Positions 37,084 to 47,600 of a DNA stretch of 64,000 bases are shown piece after piece; within the stretch, counting starts at the first letter, position 1; every line of letters begins with the position of its first letter. The DNA lies in contig JBDRUT010000006.1 in assembly GCA_039801465.1 (NCBI GenBank), forward strand, positions 1 through 64,000, in the 5' to 3' direction. The position numbers and the translations under genes are program-made. The notes beneath the pieces were generated by a model that saw only the letters and a program-made list of their open reading frames with translations, was not told the origin of the DNA and did not search any database. Origin of the DNA: JAOABV01 sp039801465. Its GTDB lineage: Bacteria > Hydrothermota > Tepidihabitantia > Tepidihabitantales > CAIPLT01.

Positions 37084-39180
37084 ATGGAACTAATTTTTAT
37101 TTTTGCACCGATTTCTGCAGTAATTGCTTTAATATCTGCATTAATATTGACTTTAAGAGTTTTAAGGCATGATGAAGGCACACCGGCAATGAAACAAGTT
37201 GCCAGTGCAGTTTTAGAAGGTGCTAATGCTTATCTAAAAAGACAATATCTTGGAGTATCCATTTATTTCTTGGTTGTATTCATTATCTTAATAATTCTCG
37301 CATTAAATAGAATGCTATCCATTTTTGTGCCTTTTGCATTTTTAACTGGTGGATTCTTCTCTGGTCTTTCTGGATTTATTGGAATGTCAGTAGGTGTTCG
37401 TGCCAGCGCTCGAACTACCAATGCGGCCAGAACCAGCCTTAATTCGGCATTACGAGTTGCATTTTCTTCAGGGATGGTAATGGGGTTGGTAGTTGTTGGA
37501 TTAGGACTTCTTGATTTAAGTATTTGGTATTATGTGTTAAATCTTATTTATAAAAATCTGCCTTTGTTCGAGCGAATGGAAAAGATTACTTCAACTATGT
37601 TGGGATTTGGTATTGGTGCTAGTTCCCAGGCATTGTTTGCTCGTGTTGGCGGTGGAATCTTTACAAAAGCTGCTGATGTTGGTGCTGATTTAGTCGGGAA
37701 AGTTGAAGCAGGTATTCCTGAAGACGACCCACGCAATCCCGCAGTCATCGCAGATAATGTCGGAGACAATGTTGGTGATATTGCCGGTATGGGTGCTGAC
37801 TTATACGAATCTTATGTTGGTTCAATTGTCGCAACAATGGCATTAGCGGTTTCCGCTGGCTTAGGAACAAAAGGAGTCTTAATGCCAATGGTGATTGCCG
37901 GTATCGGTATGTTATCATCTTTGATTGGTAGTTTCTTAGTAAGAGCCGGTGAAAAGGCTGAACAAAAAGTTCTCTTAAAAGCTTTACGCAAAGGCATCTA
38001 TTTCACCGCATTTTTAGTAGCACTTTTGGGATTTTTTATCGTCTATTTAATGTTGGGGAAAACCCAGATTAATGTTTACTGGTCAATTCTCTCTGGGCTT
38101 TTAGCCGGTATTATCATTGGATTTTCAACTGAATATTTTACATCAGATAATTATCGTCCAACCCAAACAATCTCATTTGCAGCACAAGCATCACCAGCAA
38201 CCGTTATCATTGAAGGATTATCAGTCGGAATGCTTTCAACTGTAATACCAGTTGTAACAGTTGGTGTTGCGATTATCTGTAGTTATTATCTTGCCGGTGG
38301 TTTAAACAATCCTGGACTTGGTTTATACGGTATTGGCATCTCTGCTGTTGGAATGCTTTCAACTCTTGGTATTACTTTAGCAACCGATGCTTATGGACCT
38401 GTTGCGGATAATGCTGGTGGCAACGCACAGATGACACATCAAGAACCAATTGTCCGTGAACGCACTGATGCTTTAGATGCGCTCGGAAATACAACTGCAG
38501 CAACGGGAAAAGGGTTTGCTATTGGTTCCGCAGCATTAACTGCTCTTGCATTAGTAGCCGCATACCGTGATGAAGTTCGTATTGCCAGTCACGGATTAAG
38601 AACGATTACTGCAACCTTACTAAATCCGCAAACAATTGCTGGATTATTTATTGGAGCAATGCTTCCATTTGGATTTTGCGCTTTGATTATGAAATCTATA
38701 GGCAGAACCGCGCAAAAAATTGTCGATGAAGTCCGTCGTCAATTTCGTGAAATTAAAGGACTGTTAGAAGGAACAGCCAAAGCCGATTATGCTCGTGCAG
38801 TTCATATTTGCACTGCAGCAGCACAAAAAGAAATGATTGTTCCCTCATTACTTGCTATTATTGCGCCAATTATTGTTGGTATATTACTTGGTATTGAAGC
38901 AGTTGCTGGCTTATTGATTGGATCTTTAGTTTCTGGATTTGCCTTAGCAATAATGATGGCAAATTCTGGTGGTGCCTGGGATAATGCCAAAAAATTTATT
39001 GAAAAAGGCAACCTCGGCGGCAAGGGCTCAGCATGTCATAAAGCAGGCATTGTTGGCGACACCGTTGGTGACCCACTAAAAGACGCCGCTGGTCCCTCTT
39101 TGAATATCTTATTAAAACTAATGTCCATGGTCTCAATCGTATTTTTAGGTTTAATCTTACGATTCTCAATTTTTAAATAA
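37084..39180 (+). CDS. hppA: Membrane-bound ion-translocating pyrophosphatase
   Basis: 698 residues, about 16 membrane helices. It couples pyrophosphate hydrolysis to H+ or Na+ pumping. Seen: the PPi/Mg-binding loop DVGADLVGKVEAGIPEDDPRNPAVIADNVGDNVGD in two parts near residue 200-235, a second DNAGGNAQM loop near 455, and the late DTVGDPLKDAAGPS. The subfamily signature GNTTAATGKG has Ala and Gly where K+-independent enzymes carry Lys and Thr, so I infer a K+-dependent enzyme; whether it pumps Na+ or H+ cannot be read reliably. I prefer the ATG at 37084 over a TTG three codons upstream, which would lie inside the -10 box. Confidence 0.95.
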   Translation: MELIFIFAPISAVIALISALILTLRVLRHDEGTPAMKQVASAVLEGANAYLKRQYLGVSIYFLVVFIILIILALNRMLSIFVPFAFLTGGFFSGLSGFIGMSVGVRASARTTNAARTSLNSALRVAFSSGMVMGLVVVGLGLLDLSIWYYVLNLIYKNLPLFERMEKITSTMLGFGIGASSQALFARVGGGIFTKAADVGADLVGKVEAGIPEDDPRNPAVIADNVGDNVGDIAGMGADLYESYVGSIVATMALAVSAGLGTKGVLMPMVIAGIGMLSSLIGSFLVRAGEKAEQKVLLKALRKGIYFTAFLVALLGFFIVYLMLGKTQINVYWSILSGLLAGIIIGFSTEYFTSDNYRPTQTISFAAQASPATVIIEGLSVGMLSTVIPVVTVGVAIICSYYLAGGLNNPGLGLYGIGISAVGMLSTLGITLATDAYGPVADNAGGNAQMTHQEPIVRERTDALDALGNTTAATGKGFAIGSAALTALALVAAYRDEVRIASHGLRTITATLLNPQTIAGLFIGAMLPFGFCALIMKSIGRTAQKIVDEVRRQFREIKGLLEGTAKADYARAVHICTAAAQKEMIVPSLLAIIAPIIVGILLGIEAVAGLLIGSLVSGFALAIMMANSGGAWDNAKKFIEKGNLGGKGSACHKAGIVGDTVGDPLKDAAGPSLNILLKLMSMVSIVFLGLILRFSIFK

Positions 39181-39573
39181 AGCACACCAAATAAATTCGG
39201 TTTCGTGATTTATGCAATACCCCTACCCTATTTTTCAGAAACAAAACACAAAGATTAAAAATTGTTCGTCTAACTCTTTGAACTGTAAAAAGATAATTTT
39301 GAGACACTCACAAAAAAAAGACTTGACATTTTGAGTTTCCTTTCTTATACTTTTATAGTGTGTGAAGAAAGATTTTGTAGTTATAATATTATAGTTTAAA
39401 TAATTTTCTGGTAATTCCAAAAAAAATAATTAAATATAAAAATTTTATTGGGAAAGGAAAAAGTTAGAATTATGAAAAATTTAACAATAATGCTTTTAAA
39501 TAAATCTTTGGCGCTTGGGTTATTAATAACTCAAGACAAAATAAAAAATTTTATAAGAAAAGGGGAGGGAATT
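39181..39573 (+). promoter_or_regulatory. Promoter and long leader of the 39574 gene
   Basis: TTGACA (39323-39328), 17 bp, TATACT (39346-39351) is a near-perfect promoter, yet the likely start codon is about 215 nt further on. The leader is AT-rich and open in the frame of the gene from 39448, with an internal ATG at 39472 (MKNLTIMLLNKS...) behind a ggaaagg, so it may hold an upstream coding segment or a regulatory structure. Confidence 0.55.
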
Positions 39574-42500
39574 ATGCGTAAGAGCATCATTCTTTTATTG
39601 TTAGTTTTGAGTTATATATTTGCTCAAACAATGACTTTGAAAGAATCTTTTAGCGGACCGACATTTCCGCCTCCAGGTTGGACTGTTTATAATCTTGATG
39701 ACAATTCTCCAACAATACCTCCAAATGACCGTTCAGAATGGCAACAAGATGGTTATGGACCGCATACTCAACCAGGCTGTGCATTTTGCCGGAAAACTTA
39801 TGCTGGTGGTGTAGGTGGAAATCCTCAAGTTCCTAATAATGACTGGTTAGTAACTCCGCGCGTACAGCCAGAACCTGGTGCTAACGTACTCGTTTTCTAT
39901 TATCGCGGTTTTACTCGCAATCAAAAAGAGAGTCTTGAAGTTTGGGTTTCTACTTCAGGAAATACACCTGCGGCTTTTACTGATTCTGGATACCGGGTTG
40001 ACGGATTTAGAATTGAAACATGGGATTACACACGAAGAGAAGTTTCATTAGCAAGTTTTAATAACACTCCAATTTATATTGCATTCCGATACTGTGCAGA
40101 TAATCCTAACCGTCACGGTGTATTTATTGATGATATTGGCGATACAACATCGGCTCCAGTTCCACCAATTCCCTTTGTTCGAATTGATGTTGGGGTTGAA
40201 GAGATTATCCGTCCTGATACTTTAATTGCACCTGGCGAACTAACACCACAAGCAGTTATTAAAAATTACGGCTCGCGTGAGGTAAGTTTTTGGACACGAT
40301 GTGTTATTCAAAGTTATCCGTCAGGCAATACAATTTATCAGGAATCTACTTATATTGAATTACAATCCGGTGAAGCATATGGAATGCCTTTTCCATCACT
40401 TATATTATCTGGTGGATTTTATTATATAAAATTCCGTACTTTAGCATTCGGCGACCTGAATCCGAGCAATGATGAAAAGACTCGTATTTTCCGAGTAATT
40501 CCCCCTGATTATAAAGATGCCGCAGTTATCAATGTTATAAGTCCTACTTCAGAATTACAATATCAAAACTCATATTTACCTGCGGCATCATTTAGAAATT
40601 ATAGTGGCTCTGCAGTCAATATTCCTGTAGAAATGAAAATTCTAAAAGATTTCGGCAACAATAATTGGCAAGAAGTATGGAAAGATACCGCAACTTCATC
40701 ACTTCTCGAACCGTTATCTAATTGGACTTTTGTTGCGAAGAACTGGATTGCAGATGTTGGTTTCTATAAAATTATTGCCTTAGCAAAATTACCCGGCGAC
40801 CAGAATCCGAATAATGACACTGATACTGCTGGTGCCCTATGTGCCCAAAAAGATGTCGGAACATTTGCTATTTTCAGTCCGGGCTCATTTATGGAACCAA
40901 CTCAGGAAACGATACCAATTGCTGGTGTAAAAAACCGCAGTTGGCAACAACAAACCTTTACTGCTACATTTGAAATTGGTAATGTCTATAGTCAAACGTT
41001 ACCTGTAACCTTAGGCGGTGGCGATGACGATGTAATTTCATTCCCAAGTTGGATCGCACAACCAGGATATTATACAATCAAGTGTTCAACCTATTTAACC
41101 GGTGACCAAAGACGAGACAATGATGTTAAACGGTCAACATTATTTGTTCCATATCGCGATGTCGCGCCAATTCAAATTGTTGCGCCGGCTGATACAATAT
41201 CACCTGACCCATTTATACCCCGAGTAATCATCAAAAACAATAGCAACTATTATATCACAACACCTGTTCAGATGATAATAAAAAATCCATTACAGCAAAC
41301 TGTATATAATAAAACCACATATGTTACAATTTTCAGTGATGGCGCATTGGCTATGGCATATTTTGATGAATGGGTAGATATTGTTAATATGGACCCTGGT
41401 TTATACAATGTTACAGTTACGACACTCTTCCCATATGACCTTGTGGCAAATAATAATACAATTTCCAAGAATTTTTATATAAAGAGCAAACGCCAAGATA
41501 TTGCTATGGTTAGTATTGCCTCTCCTGGAGATAGTATTGGACCTAATTATCCGTTTATACCTAAAGTTGTTGTTCGTAATCAAGGTAATGTTACCTTGGG
41601 TAGTTTCTATGTTATTACTGAAATTAGTTACGGAAAAACCCTTATCTGGGCAGATACTAGTCCAGTTTCTCCGCTCAGGCCAGGACAACAAGTTTATCTT
41701 ACCTGTAAATCTTGTAGTTTACGCACACCAGGACTTTATTTTATCAACAGCCAAGCCGTTATTATTGATGATAATGACACAAATAACCAAATATCCAGAG
41801 ACTTTAACGTTACTATTAATGAAAGACTCGATGTGGGGATTCATAGTCAAATTGGTATCATTGAACCAAAAAATACCCGACAACCTGGACTCCTACCAGT
41901 AATGGCAATGGTTCATAATTACGGAAATACTCAAGCGAGTTTCCGAGTGTATATGAAAATTACCGGAGGTCAACTTATTACTCCCTATAATGAAATGGTA
42001 GAGGTTCAAGCACTTGATGCAGGCAGTGATTTAATTGTAACTTTCCCTCATTTCAGGACCGACCCTGGATATAATGTTTATGCTGTCACTTGCTCAACCG
42101 CATTAGACGGCGAACTACCCCAATATCTTGGGAACAATGTTAAACGGAACACATTTATCGTCTCACCGCAACAAACTTATGGCTGGAGTGTGCTCGATTA
42201 TATTGATTATCCGGTCAAGGACGGAGGAGCATTAACTTATGTTGGTGGTGGAGCATATTCAGGTATTTATGCTTTAACTGGTAATAAAGCAAATTATTTT
42301 TATTACTATGACCTTGTAGAAAATCAATGGCATATGAAAGCACCATTCCCTGCTTATCGAATAAAGCCTGAAAAATATACCGTCGGTAAAGGTGCAGCAC
42401 TATGTAATGACGGTGTAAATACCATTTATGCGGTCAGAGGTAATAAAACCAACGACTTTTACAAGTATGATATAAATAATAACAGTTGGACTCAACTCGA

Positions 42501-43434
42501 GTCAATTCCTCTTGGTGCAAGGAATAAAAGACTCGAAGGTGGAACTGGATTAGTTTTTGTTAGAAAATCAAATGAATTGGGTGAGCCCCACGATTATATC
42601 TATTTAATTAAAGGTAGCAAGACTCGCGAAATGTGGATATACGATATAGAAACCAATACTTGGTCTCTATCACCAGAATCTGTACCGGCAGGACCTTCAG
42701 GTAAAGGAGTTCTTTACGGAAGCGCTACTGCTACTGATGGATATTATATATATTTATTAAAGGCTAAATACAATGAATTCTTCAGATTTTACACTACAAA
42801 TAATACCTGGGAAACAAGACAGAGTCTGCCTTTACCACAAGTAAAAGCAGGTGCATTAACTTATCAATGTGATAATAAACCATATATATATGCATTTAGA
42901 GGTGGAAATACTCGAGACTTTTTACGCTATGACATTTCATCTAACTCTTGGACGAAAAAAGAAGATATCTGGGTTTCTGCATACAAACCGAAAAAAATTG
43001 GAAACGGAGCTGCTCTTGTTACCGGGAGCGACAACGCAATTTATGCCCTAAAAGGTAATAAGACTCAAGAATTCCTAAAATATGTTCCACCGCCTGTTCC
43101 TTCTGAAAAAGACGAACCAGTCTATCCGACTTCATCAACTGACCCAGCAATTACTTCATCTCCTTCAGATATTAACCGAACCAAATTTACTGTTCAACCT
43201 AATATAATCTCGGCTAACAAAATTTCTCTACAATACCAATTAATTAATTTAGCTCCGATCACAGTTAAAATTTATGATATCACCGGCGGTTTAGTTAAAA
43301 CTAACACTTATGAAGTCCAGACAAAAACTGGTATTATACCAATCGACATTGCCAATATCTCATCAGGTATCTACTTCTTACAGGTGGAAAGCGACGCAGT
43401 AAAAAATATAAATAAAATTATAATCTCAAAATAA
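39574..43434 (+). CDS. Secreted jelly-roll / CARDB / propeller protein with T9SS sorting domain
   Basis: 1,286 residues from the ATG at 39574, chosen because it has a ggggaggg ribosome site and starts a clean signal peptide (MRKSIILLLLVLSYIFAQ); the frame is open further upstream. Order: choice-of-anchor-J-like jelly-roll (FPPPGWTVYNLDD, NDWLVTPRV), six CARDB-like modules about 100 residues each (DVGVEEIIRPDTLIAPGEL, DVAPIQIVAPADTI, DVGIHSQIGIIEP), a Kelch-like region with GNKTxEF units (about 915-1215), and a T9SS C-terminal domain. Related to the other propeller proteins in the window. Likely a surface protein; no enzyme motif seen. Confidence 0.88.
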   Translation: MRKSIILLLLVLSYIFAQTMTLKESFSGPTFPPPGWTVYNLDDNSPTIPPNDRSEWQQDGYGPHTQPGCAFCRKTYAGGVGGNPQVPNNDWLVTPRVQPEPGANVLVFYYRGFTRNQKESLEVWVSTSGNTPAAFTDSGYRVDGFRIETWDYTRREVSLASFNNTPIYIAFRYCADNPNRHGVFIDDIGDTTSAPVPPIPFVRIDVGVEEIIRPDTLIAPGELTPQAVIKNYGSREVSFWTRCVIQSYPSGNTIYQESTYIELQSGEAYGMPFPSLILSGGFYYIKFRTLAFGDLNPSNDEKTRIFRVIPPDYKDAAVINVISPTSELQYQNSYLPAASFRNYSGSAVNIPVEMKILKDFGNNNWQEVWKDTATSSLLEPLSNWTFVAKNWIADVGFYKIIALAKLPGDQNPNNDTDTAGALCAQKDVGTFAIFSPGSFMEPTQETIPIAGVKNRSWQQQTFTATFEIGNVYSQTLPVTLGGGDDDVISFPSWIAQPGYYTIKCSTYLTGDQRRDNDVKRSTLFVPYRDVAPIQIVAPADTISPDPFIPRVIIKNNSNYYITTPVQMIIKNPLQQTVYNKTTYVTIFSDGALAMAYFDEWVDIVNMDPGLYNVTVTTLFPYDLVANNNTISKNFYIKSKRQDIAMVSIASPGDSIGPNYPFIPKVVVRNQGNVTLGSFYVITEISYGKTLIWADTSPVSPLRPGQQVYLTCKSCSLRTPGLYFINSQAVIIDDNDTNNQISRDFNVTINERLDVGIHSQIGIIEPKNTRQPGLLPVMAMVHNYGNTQASFRVYMKITGGQLITPYNEMVEVQALDAGSDLIVTFPHFRTDPGYNVYAVTCSTALDGELPQYLGNNVKRNTFIVSPQQTYGWSVLDYIDYPVKDGGALTYVGGGAYSGIYALTGNKANYFYYYDLVENQWHMKAPFPAYRIKPEKYTVGKGAALCNDGVNTIYAVRGNKTNDFYKYDINNNSWTQLESIPLGARNKRLEGGTGLVFVRKSNELGEPHDYIYLIKGSKTREMWIYDIETNTWSLSPESVPAGPSGKGVLYGSATATDGYYIYLLKAKYNEFFRFYTTNNTWETRQSLPLPQVKAGALTYQCDNKPYIYAFRGGNTRDFLRYDISSNSWTKKEDIWVSAYKPKKIGNGAALVTGSDNAIYALKGNKTQEFLKYVPPPVPSEKDEPVYPTSSTDPAITSSPSDINRTKFTVQPNIISANKISLQYQLINLAPITVKIYDITGGLVKTNTYEVQTKTGIIPIDIANISSGIYFLQVESDAVKNINKIIISK

Positions 43435-43465
43435 ATTACAATATCAAATACCCTTTCCCTCTCCC

Positions 43466-43496
43466 ATGGGGCAGTCGAAAGACTGCCCCATTTTTA
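43466..43496 (+). terminator. Rho-independent terminator
   Basis: Stem atggggcagtc / gactgccccat (11 bp) closed by a GAAA tetraloop and followed by a T-run, 32 bp after the T9SS gene stop. Confidence 0.92.
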
Positions 43497-43833
43497 TATA
43501 TTGAAAAGGTTGTATGAGAAATTTACATGCTCCGTATTGAGATTTCCAAGCTTCTGTACTCACAAGTATAAATTTTTATAACTAACCATGCTAATTACTT
43601 TCTGTTATGCACTATAAGAGAAATCTGCGAAACTCAATTTGGGCTACGGAAAAAATTGAATTTTATTTATTTTTAGTGTTTTGGGGGAGCACTTTTCAAA
43701 ACTCCCTTGTGTACTATAAATTAAGTTGACAACATTAAAATAATTTAATAGAATGATATACTTAGCAATAGTAAATGAGATTATCGCTTCTAATTTACTA
43801 TTATAAATATTATAAATATACATTTATAATAAT
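43497..43833 (+). promoter_or_regulatory. Intergenic region with promoter of tRNA-Arg/tadA
   Basis: TTGACA (43726-43731), 17 bp, TAGAAT (43749-43754) should start a transcript about 70 nt before the tRNA. A second TATAAT at 43825-43830 lacks a -35 box. Nothing else recognised. Confidence 0.6.
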
Positions 43834-43907
43834 GCGCCCGTAGCTCAATTGGATAGAGTGCCGGACTACGAATCCGTAGGTTCCGCGTTCGAATCGCGGC
43901 GGGCGCG
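43834..43907 (+). tRNA. tRNA-Arg (anticodon ACG)
   Basis: Cloverleaf of 74 nt: acceptor gcgcccg / cgggcgc, D arm gctcaattggatagagt, anticodon loop ctacgaa with ACG, T arm cgcgttcgaatcgcg. CCA is not encoded. A34 must be deaminated to inosine by TadA, whose gene starts 17 bp downstream. Confidence 0.95.
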
Positions 43908-43923
43908 GTAAATTAATTGTGAA

Positions 43924-44427
43924 ATGAATCATGAACATTGGATGCGTGAAGCGCTGATTGAGGCTCAGAAAGCATTTGATGCTAACGAAGTCCCCATCGG
44001 TTCAATCATCGTTAAAGATAATCGAATTATTGGTCGTGGCTATAATAAAACCGAAAGTTTAAATGACCCAACTGCTCATGCAGAAATTATTGCAATCTCA
44101 GCAGCATCTAATTATCTTAACTCTTGGCGATTAACCAATGCCACCGTCTATGTCACTTTAGAACCTTGCTTAATGTGCACTGGTGCCTTAATTTTGGCGC
44201 GGATCGAAAGATTGGTCTTCGGTGCTTATGATAAGAAATTTGGTGCTTGCGGTTCATTATATAACATTCCTCAAGATAATCTGTTTAACCATAGTTTTGA
44301 AGTTATTCCTAATATTTTATCTCAAGAAAGCAAAGCGCTATTAAAAGAGTTTTTTAGAAAACAAAGACTAATCAAAAAAACTCACAAACCCCATCTCAAA
44401 ACCCACGGAGGTTATCTTATCCGATAA
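43924..44427 (+). CDS. tadA: tRNA-specific adenosine deaminase TadA
   Basis: 167 residues. It converts A34 to inosine in tRNA-Arg(ACG). Zinc-site motifs are seen: HAEIIAI (His and catalytic Glu near 53-55) and PCLMCTGAL (two Cys near 83-86), with the VPIGSIIV opening and FGAYDKKFGACGSL that TadA shares. It lies 17 bp after its own substrate tRNA and presumably shares its transcript. A guanine deaminase-like member is a remote alternative. Confidence 0.93.
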   Translation: MNHEHWMREALIEAQKAFDANEVPIGSIIVKDNRIIGRGYNKTESLNDPTAHAEIIAISAASNYLNSWRLTNATVYVTLEPCLMCTGALILARIERLVFGAYDKKFGACGSLYNIPQDNLFNHSFEVIPNILSQESKALLKEFFRKQRLIKKTHKPHLKTHGGYLIR

Positions 44428-44491
44428 CAATTAAAAGTATTGATGTCAATTGCCATTTTATGTATTATAATAAAATATAGATAAGAATATC

Positions 44492-44575
44492 GGAGAGATG
44501 GCCGAGTGGACGAAGGCGCATGACTCGAAATCATGTGGGCCAAAAGCCCCGGGGGTTCGAATCCCTCTCTCTCCG
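44492..44575 (+). tRNA. tRNA-Ser (anticodon CGA)
   Basis: Class II tRNA of 84 nt with a long variable arm: acceptor ggagaga / tctctcc, anticodon stem catga / tcatg with loop ctcgaaa (CGA), T arm ggggg-ttcgaat-ccctc. CCA is not encoded. It reads UCG. Confidence 0.95.
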
Positions 44576-44649
44576 CTTAAAAATAATATCATTTTACTAT
44601 AAATAAAGCAGATGCTTTTGAAATAAAAAATATAAAACATTAAAATAAG

Positions 44650-47600
44650 ATGAAAACATATATCAAAACAATTATTTTTATGTTAATAATAAATTGTCTT
44701 GCGACTTTTAATCCAACTGGTTCTCTATTTGCTGATAAAATTGCTTTAGTCAAATCACAACGCCAGCCAATTGCTAATCAAGGAACAACTATTAACAAGC
44801 TAATTAGAAGAGATGTTCATTATAAAGATAACACAATACGAAACCAAGTGATTCTTGACCGAATTCGCACCGCAACTAAACAAAATCGCACTGATACCGT
44901 AAAAGTATTGGCATTACGAGTTGAGTTTGTTGAAGATAATACACCACTAACAACCGGAAACGGTAAAATGGATTTAGCCGGGTTTTTAACTCCTGCTGAT
45001 GGACTTTTTTATGACCCACCTCATACCAAACGATACTTCGAACGATTGATGCAAGGGCTACAAAATTATTATTATCTAAACTCGCTCGGTCATCTTTATG
45101 TTGATTATGCGGTATACCCGCGTGGTGTATTTGAATGCTATCAATTACCCCATCCAATGATGTATTATGGTGATACGACCAGTATTGAAGGAATTGAAAC
45201 TGGTTTATGTCGCTTAATGTATGACGCCTTAAGAATCGCTGACCAAGACCCAAATTTAGATTTTTCCTTATATGATTTTGTGATTATTTTTCATGCCGGT
45301 TCTGGATTACAAAGCGACTTAAGAGGCGATAGTCCATTTGATTTACTTGCTGGGACGATTCCATCATCTGCTTTACAAGCATATTTAGGTATTCCTTATA
45401 TTACGGTCGATAATGGTCATCGAATTTATCAAGCAACAATTATGCCGGAAATGATGCGCCAAGATACGATGTATGATGGTCAAATTAATTTACTGGGAAT
45501 GACCGGACTTTTAGGCACATTATGTCATGAGTTCGTCCATTTACTTGGTGGTTATGACCTTTATGATGTGACAGGTTATTCAATGGGTGTTGGTGCTTGG
45601 TCATTAATGGGTTTTGGTGCATGGCTCGGTGATTGGGGTATTGGCGCACCACCAGGTGTAATTCCGAGTATGCTCGATGCGTTTCATAAAATTCACCTTT
45701 TTGGACTTGAACCGGTTGTGATAAATATGCCTAAAGAAAGCATTCCGCTCTTTGCCTCAACAATGGATACAACGAGATTTGGTATCCGAGGCGATTCCTC
45801 TTCGCCGATTATTATAAAGATTCCAATTTCTCAAACTGAATATTTTCTGATTGAAAATCGTCAAACTGATGTTAAAAGAAAAGATACGATTGTGGTTGAT
45901 ACAGAAGATGGTATTGTCATCTGGGTTGAAGATGGCGAATACGATTTCTTTTTACCAGGTTCAGGAATCTTAATTTGGCATATTGACGAACAAGTCATTG
46001 CCGATTTTGGCGAATATAATGCAATAAACATCTTTCCTAATCATAAAGGTGTTGATTTAGAAGAAGGTGATGGCATTCAAGATTTTGACGGCTGGAGTCA
46101 ATATGCTGGTTTTGATTATCAAATTTATGGTTCAAAATATGACCCATTTTTTCTTGGTGGTTTCAATTCACAATTTACTCCGAACACAACTCCAAATTCT
46201 GATGGCTATTATGGAAAAACTCATATTGCTGTGCGTGTTCTGAGTCCACCAGATACCACGATGTTAATAAGTGTGAATTTCCAATTATTCCAAAAGGGAT
46301 TTCCCAAGGACCTGTCAAGAAATAGTAAAATGTTATCTGCCGGTTGTGCAGACTTAGACCAAGATGGTGATTGGGAAGTAATTGTTGCCGACAGTGCTGG
46401 TGGTATCTTTACCTGGCAAAGTGACGGTTCTTCGCATACTACGCTTACCAGTGGAAGTTTTGCTCAACTGCCATCGCCAATGGTTTCTGCACCGGCAATT
46501 GGTGATGTCTGCGATGACAATAAACTTGAACTGGTCTGTGTTGATGAAAACGGCTCAATCTATATTTATCCGTATGATGGCATTAGATGGCGCACAAGAA
46601 TTATTACTAATGAGCGCATACTGTCTTCACCCGTTTTAGTTGATTTAGATGGAAATGGCAAAAAAGAGATAATCATCGGAACAACTAATATGAATTTACA
46701 CATCTACAATGGCGATGGCACTCCATATCCCAATTTCCCTAAATTTTTAGGTTCAGAAATTCGTTCTGCAGTTGCAGTCACTGATACCGTCAATCCTCAG
46801 ATTGTGATCCTGGGAAGTGATAATAGATTATTTTTAATTAATCCTGATGGCACAATTGCATCAGGTTTTCCGATTTCACTTTCATTAAGTCCATTATACA
46901 ATCTAACTCCACCGGTAGTTGGTGATGTTGACCGCGATGGCGTAAAAGAAATTATTGCAATTGCAACTGGTGAAACTAACTGTCGAATCTTTGTCATTGA
47001 CTTAAATGGTAAAATAAAATATTCCAGTTCAGAAATAATACAAAGACCAGTCCTTTCTGCACCATCATTGGCTGATATTGACAACGACGGCTTTTTGGAA
47101 ATTGTAGTTGCTGGAAAGAATAAAATCTACGCATTCAATTACAATGGCATATTACAAACCAATTATCCATTTTCTCAAGATTCTATAGTGATGGTAACTC
47201 AACTGCTTGATGGTTGGCTTGTAACCTTTGAAATCCCGTTTATCTTCAACTCCTCAACCATTCCAGTTGATATTAACAATGACGGATATTTAGATATCAT
47301 TATCGGCTCTCCCCAATATGGCATATTAGGATTTGATGGCAGAAATGGTAATTTGCTCAGTTTATTTCCAGTTGCAACTGTCGGTTCAGTAAGTGCAACT
47401 CCTTTAGTCTTTGATTTTGACAATGATGGAGATTTAGAAATTGCAGTCGGTTCAGATGCTGGGATATTCTATGTCTGGGATTTTCCAACAGCCACACAGG
47501 AGATTGTTTGGGGACAATATCTTAAAGACCCATCGCACACTGGACTTTATTTAGGTCTCCCCTATCTTCCAACACCACCAGAAATAATCGTGAAAAACTT

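Noticed and set aside
44458..44640. 60-codon minus-strand ORF containing GERGIRTPGAFG
   Set aside because: It is the well-known false ORF antisense to tRNA-Ser.
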